A DNA stretch of 64,000 bases from Malania oleifera (lineage: Eukaryota; Streptophyta; Magnoliopsida; Santalales; Ximeniaceae): positions 29,845,682 to 29,909,681 of the forward strand of contig NC_080417.1 of the NCBI RefSeq assembly GCF_029873635.1. Reading direction: 5' to 3'. Positions 45,612 through 58,180 of this stretch are shown here, one piece after another (the first letter of the stretch is position 1; the number at the start of each line of letters is the position of its first letter). The notes under the pieces were generated by a model that had not been told where the DNA came from, ran no database searches, and saw only the letters and a program-made list of their open reading frames with translations. Both the position numbers and the translations under genes were made by a program.

Positions 45612-45879
45612 ATCGGGTTACTACACGATCAAAGTTCAATTGTTCATGAAAAGAGGTGAATACGTAATCTTACCAATATATCATCGACAATGTCAATATT
45701 AGAAGAATTTAAGCCAAATTTATCAAATGCTTAAATGAATGAAAAATAAAAAGTCAATAAATTAGAGAAAATAAATACAAAACAATAATTGTAATAAAAA
45801 AACTAGAAAATGTGAAAAATATGTCATAAAAAATTATTTTTTACCTTTCTCAAGTTTATCAAGTTCTTCAAGTTTTCTT

Positions 45880-47048
45880 CATAGTTAAGTGGTACTATTG
45901 AATTTCGCAACTAATCTTGAAAACATACAAGAGCTTCCACAATCTTAGGAGTCAATGATGTCCTGAAAGAATCAAAAACACAATCTCCCATACTAAATGC
46001 AGACTCAGAGGCAACAGTAGCTATGGGGATAACCAAAACATCACGTGCTACTTGTGGAAGGATAGGAAACCTTGGATTATTTATCTTCCACCATCCTAAA
46101 ATAACTAATTCATGACTAGCCTCTTCATGGTCCTTAGAAAGATACCTACCAAGATCACTTTTGCCTTCCCCACAGTTTTTTTTTTATCTATGCCTCTTGA
46201 ATTTATCTACCATAAGCATCCTTATCTTCACTGATGGTTGCTCAACATTCACCATACCATTAGAAGAACTAAAACCAATTTCAGAAGTTATACCACTAGG
46301 TCAACTCCATTGTTTATCCCCATTTTTGTAGTCATCAAATTAAACATAGAAAAAAAAAAAAAAAAACATATTTCACCCTTTTACTCAAAAGATGTAGGAG
46401 GATAAAACACTTGAGAAAAGCCCCACTCCACATACTCTAACTTGTATCGAGGATCAAGAATAGTTGCAACAAACATCATCATGTTCAATTTTTTAGGAGT
46501 CCCCTACTAATCATCATATTTATGTTTAATTTTGAATGTCATTTCATTTAATTCAAATTATCACTACAGGACCAATCTCCTAACAAAGCATTAACTATAC
46601 AAATTTCATTGAAAAAAGTATCAAAAGTCACATAATTAGAACCAGTAACACGCAAAGTGAATTTATAGAAACAGTCTAAGAATTGCATTATCCTCTCCAC
46701 ATTATCCCAATCATTTTCCATTGGCTTACCTTTTCCACAATCTCTTGAAAGATCAAGTGTAAAATCTCAATCTTTTTCATCATATATGTCAAAAACCTTT
46801 TGAAATTTTTTCGAAGTGTCTAACATCATATATGTGAAATTCCATCTAGTACGCACATCCAAACACAATTTTTTTTTTTAATAATTAACCTTTTCCTCAT
46901 ATACACACTCTAAATTTTGCTATTCTACGAGGTAATTGCCTAATATATTTTACTGTTTGCCTAATTCAAAGTACCGAATCTCCCACAAGTTTCAATTCAT
47001 TTTGCACAGTGAAATTAATTATATGTGCCACACACCTCATAGGCAAGA
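45880..47048 (-). pseudogene. hAT transposase, C-terminal half
   Basis: Minus strand. The block LPMRCVAHIINFTVQNELKL at the right edge continues the exon at 58181. Next come VKYIRQLPRRIAKF, LDVRTRWNFTYMMLD (the conserved W of the hAT catalytic fold) near 46830-46870, and FATILDPRYKLEY-like sequence near 46430-46480. The dimerisation domain HELVILGWWKINNPRFPILPQ, then VARDVLVIPIATVASESAFS (45960-46120), is nearly intact. Stops and shifts separate the blocks. Known: the protein dimerises through this domain and cuts and pastes hAT ends. Confidence 0.88.
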
Positions 47049-47059
47049 TGTTGGAATCT

Positions 47060-49137
47060 TGTTGACCCTATGTGTCATACCCTGTTTTGATTATGACAAA
47101 TACTCAGGTATTTAATGTCTACCGAGTTGATGTGCAGGTTTATCTTGGCAATATCTTATGATGGCACTCGGAGACCCGAAGGAAAATGAAGAGCTAAAAT
47201 GTTTTTTTTTAATTGTTGTAATCTATATTTCATTCTGTTGAGTCTATAATAATAATAATTATCCAAGGTCTATAATAATCTGCATATCATGCATATATGA
47301 CTATAAGTTCAGGACCTTAGAAAGACCTTAGGGATTCGGTTGACCAACACCGAGTTTTTGGGTCTATGTCAAAAGACCTTAGGTCCTTGCACTAACACGT
47401 AAGATAGTCCCCAATATCACATATATCATTAAGGGAACCAATTGAAGTAAAATGGGACTTAAAAGGCCAAATTTGAGAGGTTTCGAGTGACTAAACCCCT
47501 AGTGTTCGAAACTCCTTGGGCGACCGAACCTTTGACCAGTCATAATATTGACCTGGCCTCGGGTGACCGAATCAAAAGTGACCGTAGCATCCTCAAACGA
47601 CTGAACCACCATTCTGACTTTTCCCACCAACTCGACAGCCCGAACTTCACGTTCAAATTTGCCTCGAGCTACCGAACACATGAGTTTGGCTGATCGAACT
47701 TAGGACCAGACGACAAAACTACGGTCTTTTGAAATCACCTTTGGTTTAGCAGATCGAACCCTTATTTAGGCACCTGAATGTTCAAAAATGACTTTTTCTG
47801 TTGTGTCTGTTCGGACGACCGAACTTCAAGTCAGGCACCCGAAATTCTCGGGTTGCATAATTTTTCACCATGGTTAAGAGGGGTTAAATGGGGTTAATTT
47901 TCCTAAACATTTTTCAAAGAAAGTTAATAATTACCCTCGAGTCCCCAACGACTATATTTTAACCCATCTCTATATATACGCATTCATTTGTCAAATTAAG
48001 GAGGGAGTAGCATTGTGATTAGGGCAAAAATTCTTTGAAATTTTCCAAGTTGATTTTTCAAATACAAACCCTATACTCTCACTCTTTGCCATTCCCTTGG
48101 AAAATCAAACTTAGTAAGAGTGCCTTGAGTGATTCCTTATTGTTCCTACTTAACCAAAACTCTCATTGTGTTGATTGTGTGTTTATTTTTATTTAGAGTT
48201 TTAGCCAAGCGTTTTTTCCCCCGGTTTAAATCAATAAATCTTTTGTGGGGAAAACCTTGTAGCTTGTAAGTCTTGGCACTTGTATTGCAAGACTTATAGG
48301 ATTGTATTTGATTGTGCAAAAAAAAAAATTCTTTTCACAAGCTTATTTTTCAAATATCTCATGTGTTAGAATCTTGAGAAAAAAAAAATCTTAGAGATAT
48401 TTTGATTAAATTATTTGGATATCTTTGACACCCTACGTGTGATTGAGATATATTGATTCATTGTTTCAAAGATTGTTTGAAAAAATACACTCATTGCTTT
48501 GATTTCCTATTAACGTTAGTAAGAGTGTAGTTGGAAACATTTGGGACTGAGCTTATAATTTCTATTTGTTTGATGTGCATTGATTATACTGTGCTATATT
48601 GTAGTACATATCTGCTTATGTAGAAGCATATTTTCATGTACGCAAATTTTTATATCTGTTGTATTCTAGACGTGGGCTTGAAGAGGGAGACTAGCCCTAT
48701 TGAATAGTCTCGGATTGGCTTAGATCCAGTTAGGAAAGCTAAGTGCACCATCCTGGTAAGGTGCAGTTGTAGGTTAAGGCCAGCCCCGTTAATTGACTTG
48801 GTTGTAATCGGTTTCATTCTACCCGTTAAGGGAGCATTAGTGGAATCCTTATGCTTGTGAACCAAGGCAGGGACATAGGCAGTATTGGCCAAACCCCGAT
48901 AACAGATCATGTGTGCATTGTTTATATTTCCTCAATTTACATTCCTGCACATGTATGTTATTCAGTGAATGTTGCACATGATTTAATTTCTACACATTTT
49001 ATTTATCTGTGCATTTGGGTTTATGAGTGTATAGATAGACCCTAGGTTGAGTATTACTACTATTGATTTGAACATACCTATGAAGAAATTTTAAATACCC
49101 AATTCACCCTCCTCTTGGGAATGCACCAAGGTCAACA
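47060..49137 (+). mobile_element. Solo LTR, family A, in gypsy 2 5' LTR
   Basis: TGTTGACCCTATGTGTCAT to CACCAAGGTCAACA, flanked by AATCT (47055-47059) and AACCT (49138-49142), one transition apart. GGGCGACCGAACC-like motif array at 47335-47860, TATATATA at 47971-47978. It landed 11 bases inside the gypsy LTR, so it is younger than gypsy 2. Confidence 0.88.
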
Positions 49138-49938
49138 AACCTGAACCCAAAAAATAAAAGAAAATATTTTTTTAAAAAAGAGAAATAAAAAAATAAAATA
49201 AAATAAAAGGAAGGAGTTGGGTTTGGCAAGGCCAAAATCGTCGATAGTTTCATAAAGTAGGAGAAAAATCGCCACCAGTTTTGGGTCAATTGGGCGAGTC
49301 AACCATAAAATCGTAGATGGTTTTGCAGATACAGGGAAAACCATTAACGATTTTCCCCTGGGCTGCCCACCCATAAATAGAAGTGAGCTCATTTTTTTTT
49401 TTTTTTCTTAAAATTTCAAAATCCTCTCTTCTTGCTCTCTACTAGGGTTTCGATTTTTTTTTTCACTAAAAGGCGCCTACGGGTCTCTCTTACTCCTAGA
49501 TCACTTTCTCACTTCTTGGCTCATAGGATCTCGAGTTTCAACAAGTTCGAAAAGCTAGGGTTTCTATTTTTCTATCCGTTTTGTTTTCTTTTTCATAAAC
49601 AGTAAGGAGATTTAGTTAAGTCAGCATTTTAACAAGTTTGAACCGATTGAAATATATTTTGGGTATGTATATTTATGTTTTCAGTTGTTACTTCGAAATC
49701 AACCTTTCAAAATGGGCTTTATCAAACCTAGGATATATGATATGATATTTTGAGTAAAAATAAGTGGTGGGAAGCTTGGTTTTATCTTCTAAACCGAATA
49801 TACAATGCTTTCTTGGTTGCCTATGGGCTATATTCAAATATTGAAATTTGTGTGGCAGGTGAATGATATGTATGTATTATTTTATAACCGAATTTGAGAA
49901 TGTTTGTAAAATACTGGAACTACTTATAAAAATACAGG

Positions 49939-50091
49939 GATTTGATATAACGGTTGCGAGCCGAGTTTTATATGATGGTTGGAGGCCGAAATTTGATATA
50001 GCGGTTGTAAGTCGAGTTGTATATGACAACCAAACGTCGGGATTTGATATAGCAGCTGTGAGCCAAGATTTATATGATGGTTGAGGACCGA
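49939..50091 (+). repeat. Three 51-bp tandem repeats in gypsy 2 5' LTR
   Basis: Units begin GATTTGATATA-like at 49939, 49990 and 50041, each with a GAGCCGAGTT/TATATGATGG-like body. The 3' LTR has only two units (57029 and 57076). Confidence 0.85.
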
Positions 50092-51077
50092 GATTTTATA
50101 ATATGATAGATTTTATACGAAATGAGTTTGAAATATAGTTTTATTACTTAAATTGCATGATATGCTTTAGGAACCCTGAGGACTAGTTATGTTATGAGCA
50201 TGGTACCTTTGCTAGAGATTCAATATTTTGCCATGTGTGCCCACACTGTTCTAGATAGAAGTGTAGGGTGGTCTTAGCTGATTAGCCTCAATAGAAGGTG
50301 TACCTTCCCTGGAAGTCCAGACCAAGAAATGGTAAGGCAATCGGACCTGCAAGCAAGTTGTGGAGTTGTAGGTGTATTAGCAGACATATGATTTGATTTA
50401 GTCTAGGTTGATCCCCCATAGCTAAGTCCAGCCTTTGGGGCCGCACAACTCGTACCATGGGGGAAGTAAATGGTGTTTAGTCCTAGGGAGTGTCTTTTGT
50501 GCATATCTGTGGATTTATGCAAGTGATGTTACTTATTTACTAATATATTTATACTACGGAAACAAGACAAGTATTTTCAACTATGAAAAGTGAGTACAAT
50601 GTAAAATGGTTATTTTTGGTTAAATGAAGGATGAATGTTTTCTGTAAACACTAAATGCATGCTGACCACACACTAATGCTAACTTAATCTTCCTTACTAA
50701 GAAGTGTCTCACCTCAATATACAAATCATCTTTTTCAGGAAATAGTAGGGATCGTGCTTAGCGGGATAAGGGGGTGGAAGTTAGAATAGTCTCTTTTGTG
50801 AGTATTTGTATAAACTTTGGTGTATGTAAGTTATGTTGTAAGTCACTGGACTTGTATTATGGTTGTATGGACTGAGTTAGTTGACCTTTTTTGGTTGGAT
50901 TGTAATATTGATTTTTGGAAACCTTTATTTATAAACGAAATTTGGAACTTTAGTCATGCATGTTTGGATATTGTTTCATTATTTTTACTGCATTTATTTA
51001 TGATGATGTGGTATTAGGTACACAGACAAAACTAAAGTAGCACCTCAGGCCCACGTGGCAAGTTAGGGCATTATAGG

Positions 51078-51090
51078 TGGTATCAGAGCC
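51078..51090 (+). promoter_or_regulatory. tRNA-Met primer binding site of gypsy 2
   Basis: TGGTATCAGAGCC, an exact match to the usual plant primer site, two bases after the 5' LTR. Confidence 0.95.
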
Positions 51091-51521
51091 TAGGTTTTCT
51101 AGGTTTTGCAGACTTTGATAGTGGATAATTACCTGAGTATAGGTTGAGATAAGTTAAGGATAGGAATGGGTAGGTTAGGTTGGGTTTTAGTCTGGAAGCT
51201 TAGAGGCAGAGATCCTTTGATCGTTTTCTGTGTTTTTCTTGAAATGACGATTTTAGGAAAACCGTGATAAATATATCGATGGTTTCATTTCTAGGTTGAG
51301 AGACTGGAACTGGGAAATGTAAGTGGGAACATTAGCTCGATAAAGTATGTGCATCATGTTAGTGTTATGGATAAAGGTCGGTACCTTAACGACTTTGTAG
51401 CAAAATTGTGTGAATGACCTCTTTAACTACAAACTAATGTATTTTGTTATTAGTCGTTCCATATTTGCTTTAACCATTTTAAATGTGGAACTTTTAAGTC
51501 GTTTTCTATTCTATCTACAAG

Positions 51522-52600
51522 ATGGATTCCAGGGGAAAGGATTTCAAGGAAGATAATCATGTGGATACCTCCTGTGAGGATGATTGATGCCTTGACAGTG
51601 CTGCGCAGTATAGCACGGCAGGCTAGGAAGGAAACCTAGAGGGATTCTAGAGGGTAGGACTAGCTATCAACTGATAGGGGTTGCATGTTTCAACAATTTA
51701 CCCTGGCGAATCTGCTAGCATTTTCAAGAGGAGCGAACCTGATTGCAGCTGAAGATTGGGTTTAGGAGATAGAGGAGCTGCTAGGTATGCTGGAATGCAC
51801 AAATGAGCAAAAGGTGTGGTTTGCCACCTTTAAATTTGTTGGGGAGGCAAACAGATGGTGAAGATCGGCTAAGCTGGTGGAGGAACTGCGTCTAGGGTAT
51901 GCATCTATTACCTGAAGCCATTTCAGGGAGGTCTTCTTCAGCAGATACTTCCTTATTGCCACCTGAGATTCGAAGGCTGAGGATTTCCTACATCTGACAC
52001 AGGGGCCCATGACTGTGCAGTAATATTGCGGCTAGGTTTGTGGAGCGATCCCGTTTCACTTCACATATGGTTTTAGATGAGCCAAAGAAGGCTCGATGTT
52101 TGAGAGAGGTCCGGGGCAGGGTGTACATGCACAAGTGGTGGCGTTAATGACTTAGAGTTTTTCTAAGCTAGTGGATAGGGCCATGGCAATTGAGACCAGC
52201 ATTCAGGAGGGGGAGAGAGTAGAAAATGAGAAGAAGAGGCCCTTGCCTCAGGGTTTTCAGTCTAGCACCAACCAGGGTTTAGGGAGGCGGCCTAGTAATT
52301 TCATAGGTCAGCGATAGGAGATAGGATCTCAAGCCCCTCAAGGGAATTCTCAGTGTTCTATATGTTCTAGATGCCATAAAAGGCTTTGGGGTGAGTGTAG
52401 GGCTAAATTAGCTGGCTATTATAGGTGTGGTGGGGTAGGGCATCAGGTGTGGAACCATCATGAGACATTCAACTATCCACCTCCATGACATCAGTATAGG
52501 GGAGGTAGCTAGGCACTCTGTGGTGGTCATCAGAAGGGTACTACCCAAGCGCAGGAGTATTCTATGACTTCGGGTGACGTCGAGCATGCAAAAGATGTAG
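51522..52600 (+). pseudogene. Gypsy 2 gag, broken
   Basis: The start is the ATG at 51522 (MDSRGKDFKEDN) after a 430-base leader. The capsid region has ANLIAAEDWV, TNEQKVWFATFKFVGEANRW and VEELRLGYASIT, each followed by stops where Gln, Arg or Trp is usual (51670-51960). Near 52416-52460 the zinc knuckle reads YYRCGGVGHQVWNH: the first Cys is Tyr and the last is His. At least eight in-frame stops and several shifts are seen. Confidence 0.8.
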
Positions 52601-52619
52601 TTACAAGTAACATTTATGT

Positions 52620-54475
52620 GCTTTCAAATAAAGTTGTTGTACTCTTTGATTCAGGTGCGACCCACTCATTTGTATCTTAGGGGTTTGTTAAAGTGCGCGG
52701 AGTAGAGATTCAGTCGTTAAAGGATGAGCTAGGTGTGGTCACACCAACAAGGTTGATTGTTGTATGCAGTAAGGTGGTTAGAAACTATCCAGTGGAGATT
52801 CAGGGGAGGAGGCTGCCTTCTAGTCTAATGGTCTTTGATATGCATGGATTCAACATTATTAAAGGGATGGATTGGCTAGCATCCAGCTATGCGAGTATAG
52901 ACTGCTATAGGAAGAAAGTGGTGTTTAGGCCTCTAGGGGAACAGGAGTTTAAATTCATCGGGTCGTGTGTGCGCTCTGCACCACAGATCCTTTCAGCGAT
53001 TCAGGAAATGAGGTTGCTTCGAGATGGCTGCCAGGGGTACCTTGCATATGTGGAAGAAGCACCGAAGGAGGGACCTAAGTTGGAAAATATCCCTATGATA
53101 AGGGAGTTCTCTGATGTGTTCCTTAAGGACTTACTAGGATTACCTCCAGATCGTGAGGTGGAATTTGCCATTAAGTTAACTCTAGAGACGATACCAATTT
53201 CCAAGGCTCCATACCAAATGGATCCAGCTGAATTAAAGGAGCTAAAGGAGCAGCAAAAAGAACTTCTTGACAAGGGGTTCATCAGATCTAGCGTGCCACC
53301 CTGTGGAGCACCGGTATTGTTTGTAAAAAAGAAGTATGGGTCTTTGAGGATGTGCATTGACTATAGGGAAATTAATAAGGTGACAGTGAGGATTAAGTAC
53401 CCGTTAGCTCGTATAGATGATCTTTTGACCAGCTGAAGGACACCCAAGTTTTCTCTAAGATTGATCTACAATCCAAGTATCATCAATTGAAGGTGAAATT
53501 AGAGGATGTATCCAATACAGTTTTTCAAAACCGATATGGCCATTATGAATTTATGTTTAAACCGTTCGGTTTGACGAATGGGCCACAACATTTATGGACC
53601 CGATGAATAGGGTGTTCCATGAGTACTTAGATTAGTTCGTGGTGGTGTTCATCGATGACATCCTAGTTTATTCGAAAAGTTCTACAAAATGTGAAGCTCA
53701 TCTGAGGCTGGTACTTCTGGTACTCAAAGAGAAGATGTTATTTGCTAAATTCGAGAAATGCGAGTTATGGCTATAACAGGTTGCATTTCCAGGACATGTA
53801 GTGTTTGAGGAGGGGGTTTTAGTGGACCCAAGAAAAGTAGATGCGGTAGTTGATTGGGAGAGACCGAAGAATGTTAATAAGATTAAAAGTTTATTAGGTC
53901 TTGCAGGGTACTATCACTGGTTCGTTAAAGGTTTTTCTAGATTGTCAAGTCCTATGATACAACTTACGAGGAAGAATAGTAAGTTTGAGTGGACTAGGGA
54001 ATGCGAGCAGAGCTTCCAGGAATTGAAGCGATGGTTAGTCATGGCCCTAGTGTTGGCCATTTCATCAGGGGATGGTGGTTACGTGATCTATAGTGATGCA
54101 TCCCAGAAGGGACTTGGGTGTGTTTTGATGCAATGAGGAAAAGTTATTGCGTATGCTTCTCGCTAACTTAAAGAGTTCGAGAAGAACTATCCTATGCATG
54201 ACTTGGAGCTGATAGTAATGGTGTCTGCACTAAAGATCTGGCGGCACTGCCTATATGGCGAAAAGTGCAAAATCTTTACTGATCATAGGAGTCTCAAATA
54301 CTTCACCCAGAAGGAGATGCATATGAGGCAAAGCAAGTGGCTTAAATTGATAAAGGACTATGACTGTACCATTAGTTACCACCTAGGAAAAGCTAATGAC
54401 GTAGCTGATGCATTGAGTCGTAAGTCAGTGGGTGCGTCAGTTTCAGAATTGACCTGGAGAGGTTGGGGGTAGAAT
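52620..54475 (+). pseudogene. Gypsy 2 protease, reverse transcriptase and RNase H
   Basis: Protease active site LFDSGATHSFVS at 52645-52680, followed by a stop. The longest open part (52693-53436, 247 codons) covers the protease end and RT fingers, with [20 protein letters not shown] and [18 protein letters not shown] shift occurs near 53430. Then [20 protein letters not shown] and the catalytic [13 protein letters not shown] (about 53635-53675, after a stop). RNase H: LLGLAGYYHWFVKGFSRL, VIYSDASQKGLGCVLMQ with a stop, and [16 protein letters not shown] with VADALSRKS (53801-54440). Confidence 0.88.
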
Positions 54476-55876
54476 GAGTGGATGGGGATTCACAGATGAT
54501 CATGGCCAGTTTGATTATTCAACCAACCTTACAGAAGAAAATTAAAGTCGTTCATATGAGAGACGCAGAGTTGATGAAAATTATGGAGAAAGTACGGAGT
54601 GAGTCGTGGACGGACTTCAATGTTTTTGAGGATGGAGTTTTCAGATTTAACACCAGGTTGTGTGTTCCTAACGATGCATAGATTAAAAGGATAATTCTGT
54701 AGGAAGCCCATCCCTCTCTCTATACTGTTCATCCAGGGAGCACAAATATGTATAAAGATCTACGAGAATCATTCTAGTGGAGTAACATGAAGAGGGAGAC
54801 CACCAAATTTGTAGAGGAGTGCCTGAGATGTTAGAAGGTTAAAGAAGAGCACCAGTGGCTAGCGAGACCACTTAAACCACTTGACATCCCTAAGTGCAAG
54901 TGGGAGCATATCTCGATGGACTTTGACGAAGACTGCGCATTTCATTCTGATCAAATTCAGTTACTCTATGAATAGGCTGGCAGAACTTTTTGAACAGGAG
55001 ATAGTATGGCTTCATGGCATCCTGGTCTCTATAGTTTCAGATCGAGATCCACGGTTCACCTCTCGTTTATGGAAGAGTTTGCAAGACGCCTTGGGATCTT
55101 AACTCACCTTCAGTACCGTTTTTCACTTGTAAACGGATGGCCAGTCCGAGAGGACCATTCAAATTTTGGAGGATATGTTGTGGGCGTGTGTACTAGATTT
55201 CGATGGTAGTTGGATTAAATATCTGTCATTTGTTGAGTTTGCATATAATAACAGTTATCAAACCAGTATTGAGAAGGCACCATATGAGGCTTTGTATGGT
55301 CACCGGTGCCAATCTTCATTGTACTAGGATGAGGTAGGCGAGCAGCAGATTTTGGGGCCGAAATTAGTTCAGGAGACCTTTACAAAGATCAAGCTTATCT
55401 GGGAGAGGAAAAAAATAGCACAGAGTCGGTAGAAGAGTTATACAGATACTCACCGATAGGAGTTAGAGTTCGAGATTGGTGATATGGTATTCTTAAGGAT
55501 TGCTCTGATGAAGGGGATGATGAGGTTCGAGAAGAAAGGAAAGTTGAGCCCTTGGTACATTAGGCCATTTGAGGTCTTGGAAAGGATTGGTCCAGTTGCC
55601 TATCAAGTGGCATTACCCCTAGCTTTGCCTAGAGTTAACAATATGTTCCACATGTCAGTGTTGAGGAAGTATGTGCCAGATCCTTCGTATGTGATTAGTT
55701 TTGAGCCTTTGAAAATTAGGGATGCTCTGACATATGGGGAGGTACCAGTTCAGATTCTGGATTGAAAAATACAGGAACTGCGTACCAAGGATATATCGTT
55801 AGTAAATGTGTTATGGCGTAATCATGGAGTTGAGGAGGCTTCTTGGGAGTCAGAGACAGAAATATGCCAAAAATAG
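54476..55876 (+). pseudogene. Gypsy 2 integrase and chromodomain-like end
   Basis: Zinc-binding part near 54680-54840 (stops at 54679, 54703 and 54776). Core: WEHISMDF is joined directly to TKTAHFILIKFSYSMN at about 54922, so the usual 20 or so residues between them, with the IWVIVDRL strand, are deleted. SDRDPRFTS is present (about 55037). After a shift, TDGQSERTIQILEDM with the catalytic Glu, then FAYNNSYQTSIEKAPYEALY. C-terminus: RFEKKGKLSPWYIRPFEVLERIG (55484-55765), then VLWRNHGVEEASWE near 55805-55850, a reduced chromodomain-like motif that in relatives may steer integration to heterochromatin. Confidence 0.85.
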
Positions 55877-56188
55877 CCATAGATTTTCAGAGAAGTTTGA
55901 CCCCAAATAGATTAGTAGGCAACACAGGTAAGTGGTCATTGCGAGAGTTTGTTTAGTTTGTTAGTTGTTCATGATTCAGTATATAAACGGTCATTGGGAG
56001 AGTTTTGTATAAATATTGTAATCTCCCAAAAAAAAAAATGTAACCATGATATTCCTCCGCCATAAGTGAGGGTAGTTAATAAATTTGGGACGGGATCGCT
56101 AAGCGGGTGACAACTGACTCTTCTATAAAGAGGGGTCACGAGTTAAGATGTGTTCAGTAACAGTTAGCAAATTTTAAGGATGAAATTC

Positions 56189-56205
56189 TTATAAGGAGGG
56201 GTGAT
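56189..56205 (+). other. Polypurine tract of gypsy 2
   Basis: TTATAAGGAGGGGTGAT directly before the 3' LTR start TGTAG. Same layout as at 32509-32525. Confidence 0.8.
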
Positions 56206-58175
56206 TGTAGAAACTCGAACTCGGAAAATAAAAGAAAATATTTTTTAAAATAGAGAAATAAAGAAAAAAAATAAAGGAAAATAAAAGAAAAGGAAGGAGT
56301 TGGGTTTGGCAGGGCCAAAACCGTCAACGGTTTCACAAAGCAGGAGAAAAATTGTCGCCGATTTTGGGTCAACTGGGTGAGTCAACCATAAAACTGTAGA
56401 CGATTTTGTGGATACAGGGAAAACCATCGAAGATTTTCTCCTGAGCTGCCCATTTATAAATAGAAGTGAGCTTATTTTTTTTTCTTGAAATTTCAAAATC
56501 CTCTCTTCTTGGGCTCTGCTAGGTTTTCAATTTTTTTTTTCACTAAAATGCTCCTATGGGTTCTCTCTTACTCCTTAATCACTCTCTCTCTCTTCTCGGC
56601 TCATAGGATATCGAGTTTCTACCAATTCGAAAAGCTAGGATTTTGGTTTTTTCGTCCATTTCGGTTTCTTTTTCATAAACATGCAAGTGGATTAAGTTAA
56701 GTAAGTGTTTTAACGAGTTTGAACCGATTTAAAGGTATTTTGGGTATGTATATTTATGTTTTGAGTTGTTACTTCAAAAACCGACCTTTCAAAATGGGCT
56801 TTTTCAAACCTAGGATATACGATATGATATTTTGAGTAAAAATGAGCGGTGGGAAGCTTGGTTTTATCTTCTAAACCGAATATACTATGTTTTTTTGGTT
56901 GCCTACGGGCTATGTTTAAATATTAAAATTTGTGTTGTAGGTGAATGGGTGAATGATATGTAGGTATTATTTTATAACCGAATTTGGGAATGTTTTTAAA
57001 ATACTGGAACTACTTGTGAAAATACAGGGATTTGATATAACAGCTGTTAGCCGAGTTTTATATGACGAGGGCTGGGATTTGATATAGCAATTGTGAGCCG
57101 AGTTGTATATGACGGCCAAGGGCCAAGATTTTATAATATGACAGGTTTTTTACTAAATGAGTTTGAAATATAGTTTTTTATTTAAATTGCATGATATGCT
57201 TTAGGAACTTTGAGGACTAGTTATGTTATGAGCACGGTAGCGTTGCTAGAGATTCAATATTTGGTCATGTGCACCCACACGAATTTGGATAGATGTGTAG
57301 GGTGGTCTCAACTAATTAGCCTCAGTAGAGGGTGTACCTTCCCTGGAAGTCTAGACTAGGTGTGGTAAGACAATCGGACCCACATATAAGTTGCGGATGC
57401 CTGCAGGTGTATTAGGAGACGTACGATTTGACTTAGTCTGGGTTGATCCCCAGGGCTAAGTCCAACCTTCAAGTGCATAACCTATACCATGGGGAAAGTA
57501 AATGCTGTTTAGTCTTAGGGAGTATCTTTTATGCATATTTGTAGATTTATGTACCATTGGGGAAGTAAATGGTGTTTAGTCCCCCAGGAGTTTCTTTTAT
57601 GCATATCCGTAGATTTATGTAAATGATGTTACTTATTTACTGATATATTTATACAATGCAAACAAGACAAGTATTTTCAACTATGAAAAATTGAGTACAA
57701 TGTAAAATAACTATTTTCTGTTAAATGAAGGATGAATGTTTTCTGTAAACACTAAATGCATGTTGACCACACAATGATGTTAATTTAATCTTCCTTACTA
57801 AGAAGTGTCTCACCCCAATATACAAATCATCTTTTTAGGAAATACTAGGGATCGTGCTTAGTAGGATAAGGGGTTGGAAGTTAGAATAGTATCTTTTGTG
57901 AGTATCTGTATGAACTCTGGTATATGTAAGTTATTTTGTAAGTCACTAGACTTGTGTTATGGTTGTATAGATTGAGTTAGTTGTCCTTTTTTGATCGGGT
58001 TGTAATATGGATGTTTGGAAACCTTTATGTATAAAGGAAATTTAGAACTCTGGTAATGTATATTTGGAGAATGTTTCATTATTTCTGCTCCATTTATTTA
58101 TGATGATGTGGTATGAGGTACACACACGTCACTAAAGTAGCACCCCGGGCCCACATGGGGGGTCGGGGCATTACA
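56206..58175 (+). repeat. Gypsy 2 3' LTR
   Basis: TGTAGAAACTCG to GGGGCATTACA, 1970 bases, then target CAAGA. TATAAATAG at 56455-56463, downstream of degenerate CCGTCAACGG/TCGACG-like motifs at 56315-56440. It has two units of the 51-bp repeat and a private 67-bp tandem duplication (57485-57618). Confidence 0.93.
57485..57618 (+). repeat. 67-bp tandem duplication private to 3' LTR
   Basis: TACCAT plus GGGGAA(A/G)GTAAATG recurs at 57485 and 57552 with the same body (TTTTATGCATAT...GTAGATTTATG). The 5' LTR has one copy (near 50453). Confidence 0.85.
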
Positions 58176-58180
58176 CAAGA

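Larger units (their letters stand above)
31238..45625 (-). mobile_element. Ty3/gypsy element 1 with three nested solo LTRs
   Basis: Left-pointing. From right: 5' LTR (41777-45625, split by a solo LTR), primer site (41762-41774), gag, protease, RT, RNase H, solo LTR (36408-38391), a short linker, solo LTR (34164-36297), integrase, polypurine tract and 3' LTR (31238-32508). Own sequence is about 8.2 kb. Protein blocks are those of chromovirus-type Ty3/gypsy. The right flank starts CGATC. The matching left duplication cannot be seen because the 3' LTR lacks its outer part. The host sequence appears to be the hAT element. Confidence 0.8.
41777..45625 (-). repeat. Gypsy 1 5' LTR, split by a solo LTR
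   Basis: Plus-strand ends TGTAACACCACGG (41777) and GGGTTACTACA (45625). After removing 43232-45303 and one ACTTC, about 1.77 kb remains. It matches the 3' LTR over their shared part. The inner edge has the primer site and the outer edge abuts hAT DNA starting CGATC. Confidence 0.85.
47049..51075 (+). repeat. Gypsy 2 5' LTR, split by a solo LTR
   Basis: The first 11 bases (TGTTGGAATCT, 47049-47059) are separated from the rest (49143-51075) by the solo LTR. Rejoined they align base for base with the start of the 3' LTR (TGTAGAAACTCGAACTCGG). Own length 1944. Ends GGGCATTATA where the 3' LTR has GGGGCATTACA. TATA-like CATAAATAG at 49372-49380. Confidence 0.88.
47049..58175 (+). mobile_element. 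Ty3/gypsy element 2, both LTRs and perfect target duplication
   Basis: Flanked by CAAGA (47044-47048 and 58176-58180) inside the hAT gene. 5' LTR 47049-51075 (with a solo LTR inside), primer site 51078-51090, gag, protease, RT, RNase H, integrase, polypurine tract, 3' LTR 56206-58175. Own length is about 9.0 kb. The protein blocks and a C-terminal VLWRNHGVEEASWE segment fit a chromovirus of the Tekay/Del kind. All genes carry stops or shifts. Confidence 0.93.
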
